The notes under the pieces were generated by a model. It was not told where the DNA came from and ran no database searches. It saw only the letters and a program-made list of their open reading frames with translations. 64,000 nt of DNA. Origin: Anderseniella sp963700895. GTDB taxonomy: Bacteria > Pseudomonadota > Alphaproteobacteria > Rhizobiales > Aestuariivirgaceae. The position numbers and the translations under genes were made by a program. The stretch is taken from the NCBI GenBank assembly GCA_963700895.1, contig CAVOZI010000011.1:62001-126000 (forward strand). Reading direction: 5' to 3'. Positions within the stretch are counted from its first letter, which is position 1, and each line of letters opens with the position of its first letter. Positions 34,739 to 44,308 of this stretch are shown here, in pieces.

Positions 34739-35596
34739 CTAGAACATGCCCTGCCCCGGGTCCTGGCGTTGACCGCGCATCATCAGCTTCATGTAGAGAC
34801 TGACGATCACCAGCATCAGGATCACCAGGGTCGCCGCGACGGCGGAGCCAAACGCCCAGTTGCGAGACTGCAGGAACAGGTCCACCAGCGCATTGCCGAT
34901 GAAGAAAACCTTGCCGCCGCCCAGCAGGGCAGGAATGAGGAATTCACCCATTAACAGGATGAACACCAGCATGCAGCCGGTTGCCACTCCGGGAAGTGAA
35001 AGCGGCAGCGTGACTTGCCAGAAGCTACGCCACGGCGGGGAGCCAAGATCAGCTGCGGCTTCAAGCAGACGCTTGTCCAGTTTCTCAAGGCTGACATAAA
35101 TCGGAAACACCATCAGTGGCAGGTAGCCATATAAAATGCCCACCAGCACAGCGAACGGTGTGTTGATGAGGCGGATTGATTCCAGCCCGATGTATTCCAG
35201 CAGCTTCGGTACGCCTTGTCCGCCGAGGATGAATATCCACGCATAGGTACGGATCAGGATGGAAGTCCAGAACGGCACGATCACCATGACCAGCAGCACG
35301 GTGCGCCACTTCGGACTGGCCCGCACAGCAAGGTAGTAAGCCAACGGATAGGCGACGAGGAGCGCGGCAAGTGTACCGGCCGGCGCCAGCATAAGTGTGT
35401 TCTTGAAGGCGGTGAACCGTGCAGGGAGATTGGCGTACTGCTCCAACGTGAACGCAGGCACATAGCCGCCCGCCGGTCCGCGCTCGCCGAAGCTGAACAC
35501 GAAAACGAAAGCGAGCGGCAGGACGAGCATGGCGGCGAACCAGGCGGTTGCCGGCGCGAGCAAAAGCGCTCTGCGTGTCGAAGCCTGCATGGCCAT
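34739..35596 (-). CDS. ABC transporter permease, spermidine/putrescine type (PotB-like)
   Basis: The 285-residue protein (a start at 35590 is also possible) has six membrane segments and the EAA loop LEAAADLGSPPWRSFWQVTLPLSLPGV. MPLMVFPIY-type segments (YLPLMVFPIYVSLEKLDKR) fit the PotB/PotH subfamily. It sits between the binding-protein gene and the PotC-like gene. Confidence 0.9.
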   Translation of the reverse strand: MAMQASTRRALLLAPATAWFAAMLVLPLAFVFVFSFGERGPAGGYVPAFTLEQYANLPARFTAFKNTLMLAPAGTLAALLVAYPLAYYLAVRASPKWRTVLLVMVIVPFWTSILIRTYAWIFILGGQGVPKLLEYIGLESIRLINTPFAVLVGILYGYLPLMVFPIYVSLEKLDKRLLEAAADLGSPPWRSFWQVTLPLSLPGVATGCMLVFILLMGEFLIPALLGGGKVFFIGNALVDLFLQSRNWAFGSAVAATLVILMLVIVSLYMKLMMRGQRQDPGQGMF

Positions 35597-35616
35597 GCCC
35601 GTCCTGCCCGTTTACA

Positions 35617-36774
35617 TCAGGCTGACTTGAACCGGGCCAGCAGTTCGGCGCGGTTTGGGTCAGTCAGCGTGGCGGCTGCGCCAAACTCGAGCGCATCAAG
35701 CAACTCCTGGGCCGGGTAAAGGATCGGGTCCTCCAAAAGTTCCTTGGGCAACAGCGCATTGGTGCGGCTGTCGGCCACCGGATAACCATGCGCCAGCACT
35801 TCCCTAGCGTTCACTGCCGCATCGAGCAGGAAGTTGATTAGCGCATAGGCGGCGTCGCGGTGCGGCGCGCCCTTCGGTACGGCATAGTAGTCAGACCAGA
35901 TCTCGCCGCCTTCCTTGCCCAGGACATAGGCCATCTCCGGCATGTCCTTGTTGAGCTGCTTGCCATCGCCGGTCCAGCACATCGACATCCACGCATCGCC
36001 GTTGCGCATCGAGGGTTGATAGTCGCTATTGATGGCGAACAGGTGGGGCTTCACCTCAATCAGAAGTTTCTCAGCGTCGGCCAACTCATTCGGATCGACC
36101 GAATTGAAGGAGTAGCCGAAGTACTTCAGCGCGTTGCCGATGGTGGTCAGCTGATAGTCATGCACCATGGTGCGGCCGGAGAAATCCGTCTTGGTCATGT
36201 CCCAGAACTCTTTCCAGCTGGTGAAGGCCTTGCCACCACTGTGCTTCGTGTTCATGACGAAGCCGGTCGTTCCCCAGTTCTTCGGCACGGCATAAACCGC
36301 GCCATTCACAGAGCCGGCATCAGAGAAACGCGGGTCGAAGGCATCGGCCTGATAGTTCGGCAGCTTGGACAGATCCAGCGGTTCGATCAGGTCCTGCTCG
36401 ACATAGGTCGTAATGGTGTAGTTGGTGGGCACGAACACGTCCCAGCCGCTGCCACCGGCCTGCAGCTTTGCCAGCATTTCCTCGTTGGAGCCGAAGACGT
36501 TTACCTGAACCGCTGCACCAGATTGCTGGGTAAAGGCATCGAAGTTGGCCTGGTCATGATAGTTGGGCCATGTGGCCAGCACCACGCGGTCGCCAATATT
36601 GGCGGCATGTGCCTTGCGTGGACGCAGGCCCGGCATGGCGCCAGCCATCACTGCGGTCGCCATGCCAAGACCCGTCACGCCAAGGAAGTGCCGGCGCGTG
36701 ACCGAGCCACGCCGGTAGCGCAGCAGCTCCTCGATGAACTTCTTGCGGCTGATGGGGGTGTTTTGATCAGACAT
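35617..36774 (-). CDS. Periplasmic binding protein of spermidine/putrescine type (PotD-like), Tat signal
   Basis: The 385-residue protein has a long N-terminal region with a twin-arginine motif (SVTRRHFLGVTGLGMATAVM) and cleavage near KAHA. The mature protein matches the PotD/PotF class: VLATWPNYHDQANFDAF, GWDVFVPTNYTI, NWGTTGFVMN, and PHRDAAYALINFLLDA. It would capture the substrate for the adjacent permeases. Other members bind betaines, opines or organic amines, so polyamine specificity is not proven. Confidence 0.9.
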   Translation of the reverse strand: MSDQNTPISRKKFIEELLRYRRGSVTRRHFLGVTGLGMATAVMAGAMPGLRPRKAHAANIGDRVVLATWPNYHDQANFDAFTQQSGAAVQVNVFGSNEEMLAKLQAGGSGWDVFVPTNYTITTYVEQDLIEPLDLSKLPNYQADAFDPRFSDAGSVNGAVYAVPKNWGTTGFVMNTKHSGGKAFTSWKEFWDMTKTDFSGRTMVHDYQLTTIGNALKYFGYSFNSVDPNELADAEKLLIEVKPHLFAINSDYQPSMRNGDAWMSMCWTGDGKQLNKDMPEMAYVLGKEGGEIWSDYYAVPKGAPHRDAAYALINFLLDAAVNAREVLAHGYPVADSRTNALLPKELLEDPILYPAQELLDALEFGAAATLTDPNRAELLARFKSA

Positions 36775-36822
36775 TTTCGTACTCCCTTGGGCAACACTGC
36801 CCGGCTAGAAAACCCAGATAGA

Positions 36823-37944
36823 TCACGTCTCGCCCAGAACCAGGGCGCTTTCCCGGCTGAAGCCCGCATGTACCGTTTCACCGATATCAAAGGGCTTCTC
36901 ACCAAGCTCGTTCTGCCGCGGAGACAGTACCAGGAACTCGCCCAGTTCCGTGCTGCGCAGCAGGTATTCAGTGTGTTCCCCCAGGAAGATGCGATTGGCG
37001 ACGCTTGCCGTCGTGACCATGCCCGGCTTGCCTGGCAACCGTTTGCGGTCGCGCACGGCCACCATCTGCTCCGGACGTACGCTGACGCTGACGCGGTCGC
37101 CTCCGCTGACCCTGCCGGCATTGTCCGGCGCCGCCTTCATCGCGGCGCCGGTGTCCAGCCTGACGCTGACTTCGTGCCGGGTGGTTTTGGCCACCGTACC
37201 CTCGAAGAAGTTCGACTTGCCGACAAAGTCGGCAACGTAGCGGCTGGCGGGGCGGTCGTAGAGTTCGCGTGGTGAGCCGATCTGCACGATCCGGCCCTGC
37301 CGCATCAGGCAGACGCGGTCACTCATCGACAGCGCTTCTTCCTGGTCGTGGGTGACAAGAATAAAAGTGATGCCGACATTGCGTTGCAAGGTTTGCAACT
37401 CGATCTGCATTTCGCGCCGCAGCTTGCGGTCGAGCGCGGCAAGCGGCTCATCCAGAAGCAGTACCTTCGGCCGGTTGATCAGCGCGCGCGCCAGCGCGAC
37501 GCGCTGTTGTTGTCCCCCCGACATTTCCCAGATGCGACGACGCTGGTAGCCGGACAGTTGCACCAGCTCCAGCATTTCGTCCACCTGGCGCGTAATTTCG
37601 GCGGCCGGCGGCTTCGGCGCACGCTGACGCAATCCGTAGGCGATGTTGTCGGCAACGTTGAAATGCGGAAACAGCGCATATTGCTGGAACACCATGTTTA
37701 CAGGACGCCGGTAGGCTGGCACGAGATTGACGACATCGCCGTCCAGCAAGACGTCACCCGAAGTTGGCGCTTCGAAGCCCGCGATCAGTCTCAGGGAAGT
37801 GGTTTTCCCGCAGCCTGACGGGCCAAGGAATGACAGGAACTCTCCCTTGGCAACGGCAAGCGTCATGGCATCGGTTGCCACCACGTCACCATAGCACTTG
37901 GTGACGTTTCGAAACTCGACGACTGGAGCGCTGCTGTCTGCCAT
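36823..37944 (-). CDS. ABC transporter ATPase, spermidine/putrescine type (PotA-like)
   Basis: Start ATG 37944 gives 373 residues; M at 37974 is an alternative and the longer frame is unlikely. Walker A GPSGCGKTTS, signature MSGGQQQRVALARAL, Walker B VLLLDEPLAAL and the switch histidine in LVTHDQEEA are intact, with a C-terminal TOBE domain (SVSVRPEQMVAV). First gene of the operon potA–potD–potB–potC–SDR, divergent from the LuxR gene. Confidence 0.92.
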   Translation of the reverse strand: MADSSAPVVEFRNVTKCYGDVVATDAMTLAVAKGEFLSFLGPSGCGKTTSLRLIAGFEAPTSGDVLLDGDVVNLVPAYRRPVNMVFQQYALFPHFNVADNIAYGLRQRAPKPPAAEITRQVDEMLELVQLSGYQRRRIWEMSGGQQQRVALARALINRPKVLLLDEPLAALDRKLRREMQIELQTLQRNVGITFILVTHDQEEALSMSDRVCLMRQGRIVQIGSPRELYDRPASRYVADFVGKSNFFEGTVAKTTRHEVSVRLDTGAAMKAAPDNAGRVSGGDRVSVSVRPEQMVAVRDRKRLPGKPGMVTTASVANRIFLGEHTEYLLRSTELGEFLVLSPRQNELGEKPFDIGETVHAGFSRESALVLGET

Positions 37945-38099
37945 GCCTGCCCGTCCATATCCTCCCGTTTGCATTAGACTGCGCATTTTGCTGATGTGAG
38001 GCATAGCCCAAATACCGATACAGGCTAGCGATATCGACAATCCGATGTATATAGGCAGCTTGACATATCCCAATTTGGATAGACGCAGTTGGCAGCGCC

Positions 38100-38903
38100 A
38101 TGACAGTATATGACATCCGTTGGAACAGCGCGGTTGGCGATGCCATATCGGTGTTGGCCACGCCGCAGTTCCCGCAGTCACTGGTCAATGCCTTGCGGCT
38201 TGTCGCAGGTTTTGATCACTCGGTGATGTTTGCCTACTGCGGCGAGGCAAGGCCGCTGGACCTGTTCGACAACTTTCCGCCCGGCAAGCGCCGCATCTTC
38301 GTAACGGCTTACCAGGAAGGCCCGTATATGCTGGACCCGTTTTTCCTCGCCGGCAGCCGCGGTGTGCACAAGGGCCTGTACCGGTTGCGCGACCTCGCGC
38401 CGGACCGCTTCTACCAGAGCGAGTACTTCCGCTCCTACTACGTACAGACCGGTCTTTCGGAAGAGATCGGTTTCTTTGTTCACCTGCCCGCGGACGTGAC
38501 AGCGGTGATTTCGCTGATGCGCACCGATCAGTCTCCCCCGTTCAACGCCAGAGAGTTTCGGGAACTGAAGGCCTGCGAGCCTGTGGTCGGTGCACTTGCA
38601 CGCCAGCATTGGCAGGGGCTGTACCGCCGATTCTCGACTGCTGATGCATCGGGCGATGGACCGCCTGCCATCCAGCGCCAGATAGAGTTCGCCTTTCACA
38701 ACTTCGGCAAGAGCGTTCTCACGCCTCGCGAAAGGGAAGTCGTCGAGTATGTCCTGAAGGGCTACTCGTCGGATGCGATCGGCAAGATACTGGAAATCTC
38801 GGCAGGCACCGTCCGCATCCACCGCAAGAATATCTATGCCAAGCTGGGCATCAACTCGCAGGGAGAATTATTCTCGCAGTTCATCGAAGCCCTGACCAAG
38901 TGA
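38100..38903 (+). CDS. LuxR-family transcriptional regulator
   Basis: The 267-residue protein ends in a LuxR helix-turn-helix, LTPREREVVEYVLKGYSSDAIGKILEISAGTVRIHRKNIYAKLGI. The N-terminal 190 residues resemble the sensor parts of stand-alone LuxR regulators next to betaine, carnitine or amine genes and lack a receiver phosphorylation site. It is transcribed away from the ABC operon across a 155-base AT-rich intergenic region and is the likely local regulator of that operon. Confidence 0.87.
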   Translation: MTVYDIRWNSAVGDAISVLATPQFPQSLVNALRLVAGFDHSVMFAYCGEARPLDLFDNFPPGKRRIFVTAYQEGPYMLDPFFLAGSRGVHKGLYRLRDLAPDRFYQSEYFRSYYVQTGLSEEIGFFVHLPADVTAVISLMRTDQSPPFNAREFRELKACEPVVGALARQHWQGLYRRFSTADASGDGPPAIQRQIEFAFHNFGKSVLTPREREVVEYVLKGYSSDAIGKILEISAGTVRIHRKNIYAKLGINSQGELFSQFIEALTK

Positions 38904-39009
38904 GATTTCATGTTACATGCCTCGCGGCAGGCGAGGGTGGTTCACCATAGGGCCGCCTCTAACCGGCAACATCAGCCGCAAGCATTGCTGAAAGGCAGCG
39001 CGCCACTTA

Positions 39010-40171
39010 TACCAAAGGCCCTCACAACTGACCTGTATGCGCCCATTTGCGCATTCCAATTGATGTGATGACGTGGGGCTGCGAGATCAGGCTGTTCCAG
39101 GCGTCACATGCGGCATCGATGATGTCCTGGTAATTGTCGAAGACACGGTTCGAAAGGAAGTTGGCCCGCAGGTACTGCCAGACCTGCTCGACGGGATTGA
39201 GTTCCGGTGAGCGCGATGGCAGCAGGATCGGGGTGATGTTCTTCGGCCAGCGGAGATTGCCGGTCGTGTGCCATCCGGCGCGATCGAGCAGAAGCACCGC
39301 ATGCGCGTCCTTGGCAATGTGCCGGGCAATCTCGTCGAGATGCAGTTGCATTGCTCCAGTATCGGCGAAGGGCAACGCCAGCGCTGCTCCTGTGCCCCTG
39401 GCTGGGCAGATGGCGCCGAACAGGTAGGCGCTTTCATAGCGCTGGTCGGCGGGCTGGATGGGTCTTGTGCCACGCTTGGCCCACTGACGAACGAGGCCGT
39501 TCTTCTGGCCGATGCGAGCTTCGTCCTGGAACCAGATCTCGATCTTTTTCCTGCGCGTCACGCCGTCAAGGTGGGCCGCGAGCGTGCGCGGGAAGTTTTT
39601 TTGAACGCCTGGATGACCTCGCCATCCTGCTTGGGGTGCCGGGGTCTGGCGCTGACATGGGAGAAGCCGAGGTGCTGCAGCAGCTTGCCGACGCTGCGCT
39701 CGTGGTAGTTGATCCCGAACCGCTCGACGATCACCCGCTGAAGATCGATGCGCCGCCATCGCACGACGCCGTCGACTGTGCGGTCGGGGCCGGTCTCAAC
39801 GATCTCGGACAGTTCCTTGAGCTGTGCCGGCGACAAGCGTCGCGGATTGCCGCGGCGGCGATTGTCTTTCAGCCCGGCCGGACCAAGTGCATTGTAGCGG
39901 TGCACCCAGTCCCTCAGCGTCTGCCGGTCCATGCCGCCGATCCTGGCGGCTTCGGTCCGGCTCATCCCGTCCAGCACCGCCGCGATCGACAGCAGGCGAC
40001 GGCTCTGGTTCGCATCCTTTGTTCGTGCAGCAAGCCGACGAAGCTCCGTCGGCGTGCGTATCTGATTCACAGCTACGGTTCTTGGCATGACAGGAATCCT
40101 CCCTGCCACCTTAAATCACCAAGCGCTTGATTTGGGAAGCTCCAGCGAGTCAGATCAGAAGGCCGTTGGTA
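39010..40171 (-). mobile_element. IS630-family element (type C), copy 2, complete
   Basis: The ends TACCAAAGGCC and GGCCGTTGGTA are flanked by TA on both sides. The element is inverted relative to copy 1 at 29757–30883 and nearly identical in the shared part. The two copies bracket the lipase, SDR, ABC importer and LuxR genes. Confidence 0.92.
39022..40088 (-). CDS. IS630-family transposase, type C copy 2 (−1 shift at an A7 run)
   Basis: Start ATG 40088 and both frames have the same protein sequence as in copy 1. The frames meet at the A7 run (plus-strand T run around 39596–39602). The catalytic residues are intact and this copy has both ends, so it is the likely active one. Confidence 0.9.
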
Positions 40172-40293
40172 TTATCTCCTGTTGCGGAGTTTATCGATGC
40201 GAGACTTCAAAGTCGTACGGAATCTGCGCAATTGACAACTGCATTGGGAGTACGACTGCTGCCAGTTGCATTTCACCTAGATGTCCGTTAGGG

Positions 40294-41976
40294 GTCTTGG
40301 CTGTGTGAAAACGCCTGCGGGGCGAGCGTTGGAATTGGGACTGTCGGTTTGTGCGGACTGGAGACTGGCTTTCGCGAACATTGGCCGAGATTGACGTCCT
40401 GACATCCCAATCAAGGCACAGGAGGTGGCTGATGCGGCTTCAAGTCCGGGATTGGAGCGTTGAGGCGCCTGTCACGCCCTGATGGCCGCCATCAGCGGCT
40501 TGATGCCGATGATGTTGATGACCCGCGTCAGATTGTAGGCCAGCACGCTCAAGGCCATCTCGGTGCGGACATTCTTGAGGCGCTTCATCAGGAAGTGGGT
40601 TGCACCCATCCACATCTTGATGGTCCCGAACGGGTGTTCGACTGTCTCGCGGCGCTGGCGCATGGCTTGCGGGTTCTCATCGAGGCGCCGCTGCACCGCT
40701 TCCAGGACCTCTTCGTGCTCCCACCGGGTGACCACCCGGTGTGTGCTTTGAGTGCAGCGGGTCTTCAGCGCGCAGGTCCGGCACTGCTTCGTCTCATATC
40801 GCCTGAGATTGAGACCATCGCTTTGCCGCTTGTGTGAGACGAACGGCAGCGTCTGGCCAGCAGGGCAGATATACACGTCGTGTTCAGCCACGTAGCGAAA
40901 GTCCTGTTTGCCGAACTGCCCCTTGGCCATCAGCCCGGACGTCACCGGCTTGGGCAACGTGACGGTCACATCGATCTGGCTGCATTCAAGAATCTGCTCG
41001 GAGTTGAAGTATCCCCGGTCGGCGACAACATCCAGTTCCTCAACGCCCAATGCCTGCTTGGCTTTTTGCGCCATTGCCACCAGCTGTGCACGGTCGCTGC
41101 CGGTCTGCACCACGTCATGGGCAACGATCAGATGATGGTCGGTCTCCACTGCGGCTTGAACATTATAGCCGACAACCCCTGAGCCTCGGCCACTGGTTGC
41201 CATCGAGCGGGAATCAGGATCGGTCAGCGAGATCTGCCCGTCCCCTGCCTCTTGCATCTGTTGTTCCAGCGCCTTGAGACGGACCATCTCCTCGCGAAGC
41301 CTGGAGATCTTCTCATGCAGGCGGTTGACACGCGAACTGATCGCAGCGGTTGGATCCTGGCGGTCGGCGGTGTCGAGTTGATGCAGATAGCGTGCGACGC
41401 TGTCCTCGATCTGTTGCATGCGTCGCGCCATCTTGGCCCTGGTGAAGTTCCGGTCCCGGTTGTTGACCGCCTTGAACTTCGACCCGTCAATGGCAACGCT
41501 TGCCACCGACAGAAGACCGATCCGGCGGCATAGCTCGATGAACTGCGCACACACCTTGCGGATCGCAGATCCATTATCCCTGCGAAAGTCCGCAATCGTC
41601 TTGTGATCCGGTGCCAGTCGGCCCAGAAGCCACAGCACTTCCACGTTGCGCCCGGCCTCGCGCTCAAGCCGGCGGCTTGACTGCACCCGGTTCAAATAGC
41701 CGTAGACATAAAGCTTCAGCAGCACTGCAGGATGATATCCAGGCCGACCCGTGGCTGCTGCTATTGCGCGCTCAAACCCCAGCCCTGTGAGGTCAAGTCC
41801 GTCAACGAAGGCATCGATCACCCGAACAGGATTGTCCTCGTCGATCCAATCCTCCAGCCGATCAGGAAACAGCGTAACCTGGTTGCGATCGGCGCCCTCT
41901 ATATAGCGGTTCATCACATCCTCCGAGACCTCGGAGAATCATACCTGACTCGGGCGTTTCCACACAGGCTGGGTCA
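40294..41976 (-). mobile_element. IS1182-family element
   Basis: Inverted repeats CTTGGCTGTGTGAAAACGCC (left) and, read on the minus strand at the right, CCAGCCTGTGTGGAAACGCC flank a single intact transposase gene. The element separates the cargo from the mobility module. Confidence 0.85.
40472..41917 (-). CDS. IS1182-family transposase
   Basis: The 481-residue protein shows the DUF772 N-terminal region (MNRYIEGADRNQVTLFPDRL, VIDAFVDGLDL), the first acidic residue in VAIDGSKFKAVN, a coiled coil (RVNRLHEKISRLREEMVRLKALEQQM), the second in VVADRGYFNSEQI, cysteines in CRTCALKTRC, and the C-terminal VEHPFGTIKMWMG block with the catalytic glutamate. It is full length and probably active. Confidence 0.93.
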   Translation of the reverse strand: MMNRYIEGADRNQVTLFPDRLEDWIDEDNPVRVIDAFVDGLDLTGLGFERAIAAATGRPGYHPAVLLKLYVYGYLNRVQSSRRLEREAGRNVEVLWLLGRLAPDHKTIADFRRDNGSAIRKVCAQFIELCRRIGLLSVASVAIDGSKFKAVNNRDRNFTRAKMARRMQQIEDSVARYLHQLDTADRQDPTAAISSRVNRLHEKISRLREEMVRLKALEQQMQEAGDGQISLTDPDSRSMATSGRGSGVVGYNVQAAVETDHHLIVAHDVVQTGSDRAQLVAMAQKAKQALGVEELDVVADRGYFNSEQILECSQIDVTVTLPKPVTSGLMAKGQFGKQDFRYVAEHDVYICPAGQTLPFVSHKRQSDGLNLRRYETKQCRTCALKTRCTQSTHRVVTRWEHEEVLEAVQRRLDENPQAMRQRRETVEHPFGTIKMWMGATHFLMKRLKNVRTEMALSVLAYNLTRVINIIGIKPLMAAIRA

Positions 41977-42004
41977 GGAACGGCCGGTTTCGGGTCTCGC
42001 GAAG

Positions 42005-42035
42005 AATGTCTGCTGTAGCCCCGAAAGCAGACATT
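42005..42035. repeat. AATGTCTGCT hairpin repeat
   Basis: AATGTCTGCT at 42005–42014 and AGCAGACATT at 42026–42035 form a perfect ten-base stem. It lacks a T tract, so it is more likely a small repetitive palindrome than a terminator. Degenerate pieces occur near 10941, 21148 and 32815. Confidence 0.6.
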
Positions 42036-42138
42036 TAAGGTTAGAACCTGCAGGGCCGATAACCTCGATAACCTGATAACTTTCAGGCGTCAGAACCGTC
42101 CAAGTAACCAGGTTACCGAAGTTATCGGGGGTGGAGGG

Positions 42139-43161
42139 TTACCCGTCACCGCAGGATTTCGGCAGACAGTACTTTCCCCGCTCAGGGTTGAGAATCTCCC
42201 CGTTTTCCGCCATTTTGCGCAAAAGCTGCTTCACGTTGTTCCGCTTCATACCGGTCTCTTCGGCAATTTCCGTAGGCGTCATGGTGCCAAAGTTACCGGC
42301 AATGTTATCGCTAGCACCACGGTTACCAAGGTTATCGCGCATCACGTCCATGATAACTTTGCGCTCGTTCGAACGGCGAACGTCTGAAGCGTTGCCCAGT
42401 AATCGCCAGCGGCAGGTCTCCTTGTTGAACTCCATGGCGTGCTCGCCGCCCGGTATGTCACGACCCTCGCTGAAGAGGGTGACACCCTGGCCATCGCGCT
42501 TGATCACCATGTGTGCATCTGCGCAGCCAGCAAGTCCAAGCGTGCCAGAGATCGCGTCAACCGCCTCGCCGCCATCCTGCTTCCGCGTGTGGTGAACGAT
42601 CACAACGGCAATACCCAGTTCAGCAGCCAGTTGCTGAAGGCTCTTGAGGGCTTCGTAGTCTGCCTTGTAGCCGTCCTTTTCCTTGAGTGGCCTGACCCGT
42701 TGCAGGGTATCGATGATCACCAGCCTGGGCCGTTCAGCGGTACTGGCCCATTCTCGAATTTGCTCAGCGCAGCCCGCATCCACACGCGGCCATTCGGTGT
42801 GGTAGGACAGTCGATCACCACTCACCTTTTGTGACTGCATCAGCTTGCGGATGCGGGATTGCAGGCGGCGGGGATTATCCTCCAGCGCCAGGTAGAGAAC
42901 GTCACCGACAGAACAGAGACGTTCACCATCCAGCACATACCGACCTTCTGACACTGCTAGCGCAATATCCAGCATCAGCCTCGACTTGCCGATCTTGGGA
43001 CGGGCGGCCAGCAGGGTCAGACCTTCCGGCAGGAAGCCCGGCACGCACCATTGCACCGGTGGGAACTCCAGTTTCATAAGGTCGGCCACAGACCGCCATG
43101 GTGCCTTCTGAAGCTTCTGGCGCCTCTCAAATTCAGCAGCGCTAATGACCGTTTCGTTCAT
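42139..43161 (-). CDS. RepA-like AAA ATPase / helicase of the integrative element
   Basis: The 340-residue protein has a RecA-like core typical of RepA/DnaB-type helicases on plasmids and integrated elements: Walker A ARPKIGKSRLMLDIA, DVLYLALEDNPRRLQSRI, Walker B RLVIIDTLQRVR, and VVIVHHTRKQDGG. A C-terminal winged-helix region (MTPTEIAEETGMKRNNVKQLLRKMAENGEI) could bind the replication origin. It overlaps the preceding gene by four bases. It probably supports replication of the excised element. Confidence 0.85.
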   Translation of the reverse strand: MNETVISAAEFERRQKLQKAPWRSVADLMKLEFPPVQWCVPGFLPEGLTLLAARPKIGKSRLMLDIALAVSEGRYVLDGERLCSVGDVLYLALEDNPRRLQSRIRKLMQSQKVSGDRLSYHTEWPRVDAGCAEQIREWASTAERPRLVIIDTLQRVRPLKEKDGYKADYEALKSLQQLAAELGIAVVIVHHTRKQDGGEAVDAISGTLGLAGCADAHMVIKRDGQGVTLFSEGRDIPGGEHAMEFNKETCRWRLLGNASDVRRSNERKVIMDVMRDNLGNRGASDNIAGNFGTMTPTEIAEETGMKRNNVKQLLRKMAENGEILNPERGKYCLPKSCGDG

Positions 43162-43835
43162 GCCGCCTCCTTGTCGTCAGCGACGACGAATAGTTCGGGC
43201 ATCGGCGCTGGCTGCATTGCTTCGCGGTATGTCGGCAGCAAGCATGCATCGATGGCAATGCGCGGGCAGTCGCGAAGTCGGTCAAAGGCCATCCCCCAAT
43301 CAAGCACGAAGATGCCCTCTCGGCCTGAGCGTAACCAGCCGAGTGGGCTAGCATGGATTTTCAGGTGACCACCGAAACTGTACGTGCCCGCACTATCGAT
43401 CTGCTCTTCGCCCACTGCGAAGCCCAATTTCAGCAAACGCGCCGTGTGACCCGTTCTTGCGTCCCAAAAGGCAACATCAATGACGCCATCTGCATCATCG
43501 ATTGCAATTGCATAACAGGCGGGGCCAAAGTCTGCCGCGTCGAACCAGCCATCGCTGGCACACACTCCCCGCACCGCCTTAAGCGGCGAGTTGGCTCCTG
43601 ACCCAAGAGCCAATGGAGGAACGCCGAGATTCAGCAGACGATCCATCATCACTTGAGGAATGACCGGCAGTGAACGATAGAGACACTGCGGATCAGGCAT
43701 CAGCAGTTGTTGGCTGATGTCAGACTCGCCAGATGAAGTAACGTGCGTTAGGTTACCGACTGCGCTGCTTGCCGTCCTGGTTTGCAAATCTCGATGTAGA
43801 TCGGGGTGAACATTCGGGATGTGGATTTCAGTCAA
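43158..43835 (-). CDS. Unknown protein of the element mobility module
   Basis: The frame starts at TTG 43835, which overlaps the stop region of the 53-residue gene upstream, and ends overlapping the ATPase start. The 225-residue protein has no motif I recognise. The middle part (PACYAIAIDDADGVIDVAFWDARTGHTARLLKLGFAVGEEQI) looks like a globular alpha/beta domain. It is in the position often held by replication-accessory proteins of such elements. Function is not assigned. Confidence 0.65.
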   Translation of the reverse strand: MTEIHIPNVHPDLHRDLQTRTASSAVGNLTHVTSSGESDISQQLLMPDPQCLYRSLPVIPQVMMDRLLNLGVPPLALGSGANSPLKAVRGVCASDGWFDAADFGPACYAIAIDDADGVIDVAFWDARTGHTARLLKLGFAVGEEQIDSAGTYSFGGHLKIHASPLGWLRSGREGIFVLDWGMAFDRLRDCPRIAIDACLLPTYREAMQPAPMPELFVVADDKEAA

Positions 43836-43989
43836 GGATCACCACCTCCAGCTTGCGGCGCGGTGAGCGGTACAGTGCCAGGTCGAGCCTAGTCGCCCGA
43901 CGTACGCCAGTCGGTGCATGCACAAAGCAATGCCCGTCCAGGCTGACGAAAAGCTTGCCGATTAAGCGGCCTGAGTGTATTTTTCGCAT
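43828..43989 (-). CDS. Small basic protein (53 residues), coupled to the next gene
   Basis: ATG 43989 follows AAGGAGGC and gives MRKIHSGRLIGKLFVSLDGH, then a basic tail (GVRRATRLDLALYRSPRRKLEVVILD). Its TGA lies inside the first codons of the following gene (TTGACTGA), so the two are translationally coupled. I recognise no family. The strong ribosome-binding site and coupling argue for a real gene. Confidence 0.6.
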   Translation of the reverse strand: MRKIHSGRLIGKLFVSLDGHCFVHAPTGVRRATRLDLALYRSPRRKLEVVILD

Positions 43990-44104
43990 ATGGATCGGGC
44001 CTCCTTAGCCCGGTTCGGTTCCTTGCTAGGGGACACGTCTTGAAAGCCCGCTCGGCAGCCACCGGGCGGGTTTTCGGTTTCAGGGTTGGGGAATTCAGCC
44101 GCCA

Positions 44105-44308
44105 TCAGGCAGCCTCGCACTGACTTACAAAATTCTGGATTTCGCTGTAGAGCCAGCCAACGCGATTGACACCAATGCGGCGCTGGCGGGGGAACCGGCC
44201 TTGCTCAATCCACCTGTAAAGGGTGCTCGTTGCCGGATTGCCAACAAGGGCGCGCGTTTCTTTGAGGGAACAAAGTTTGTCGCCGTGAAGCGGTGTCGTG
44301 TTGCTCAT
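44105..44308 (-). CDS. AlpA-like helix-turn-helix regulator / excisionase
   Basis: The 67-residue protein reads LCSLKETRALVGNPATSTLYRWIEQGRFPRQRRIGVNRVGWLYSEIQNFV, the typical winged MerR-like fold of AlpA and P4-type excisionases (xxxVGxSxxTLYRWxxxGxFPxPxxxxxRxxxWxxxEVxxW). In P4-like elements such proteins control integrase expression and excision. It stands between the unknown genes and the integrase, all on the minus strand. Confidence 0.9.
   Translation of the reverse strand: MSNTTPLHGDKLCSLKETRALVGNPATSTLYRWIEQGRFPRQRRIGVNRVGWLYSEIQNFVSQCEAA

Noticed and set aside
35860..37275. A 471-codon plus-strand open frame
   Set aside because: It lies opposite the PotD-like and PotA-like genes, whose motifs are unmistakable; no ribosome-binding site or domain is seen.
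42139..43161. DnaB-type phage replication gene implying a prophage
   Set aside because: The ATPase fits RepA-like proteins of integrative elements, and no capsid, tail, portal or lysis gene is present in the island.
10509..44308. A CRISPR array or toxin–antitoxin pair in the island
   Set aside because: I looked for short regularly spaced repeats and for paired small ORFs with toxin motifs and found none; the repeats present are IS ends, leaders and palindromes.
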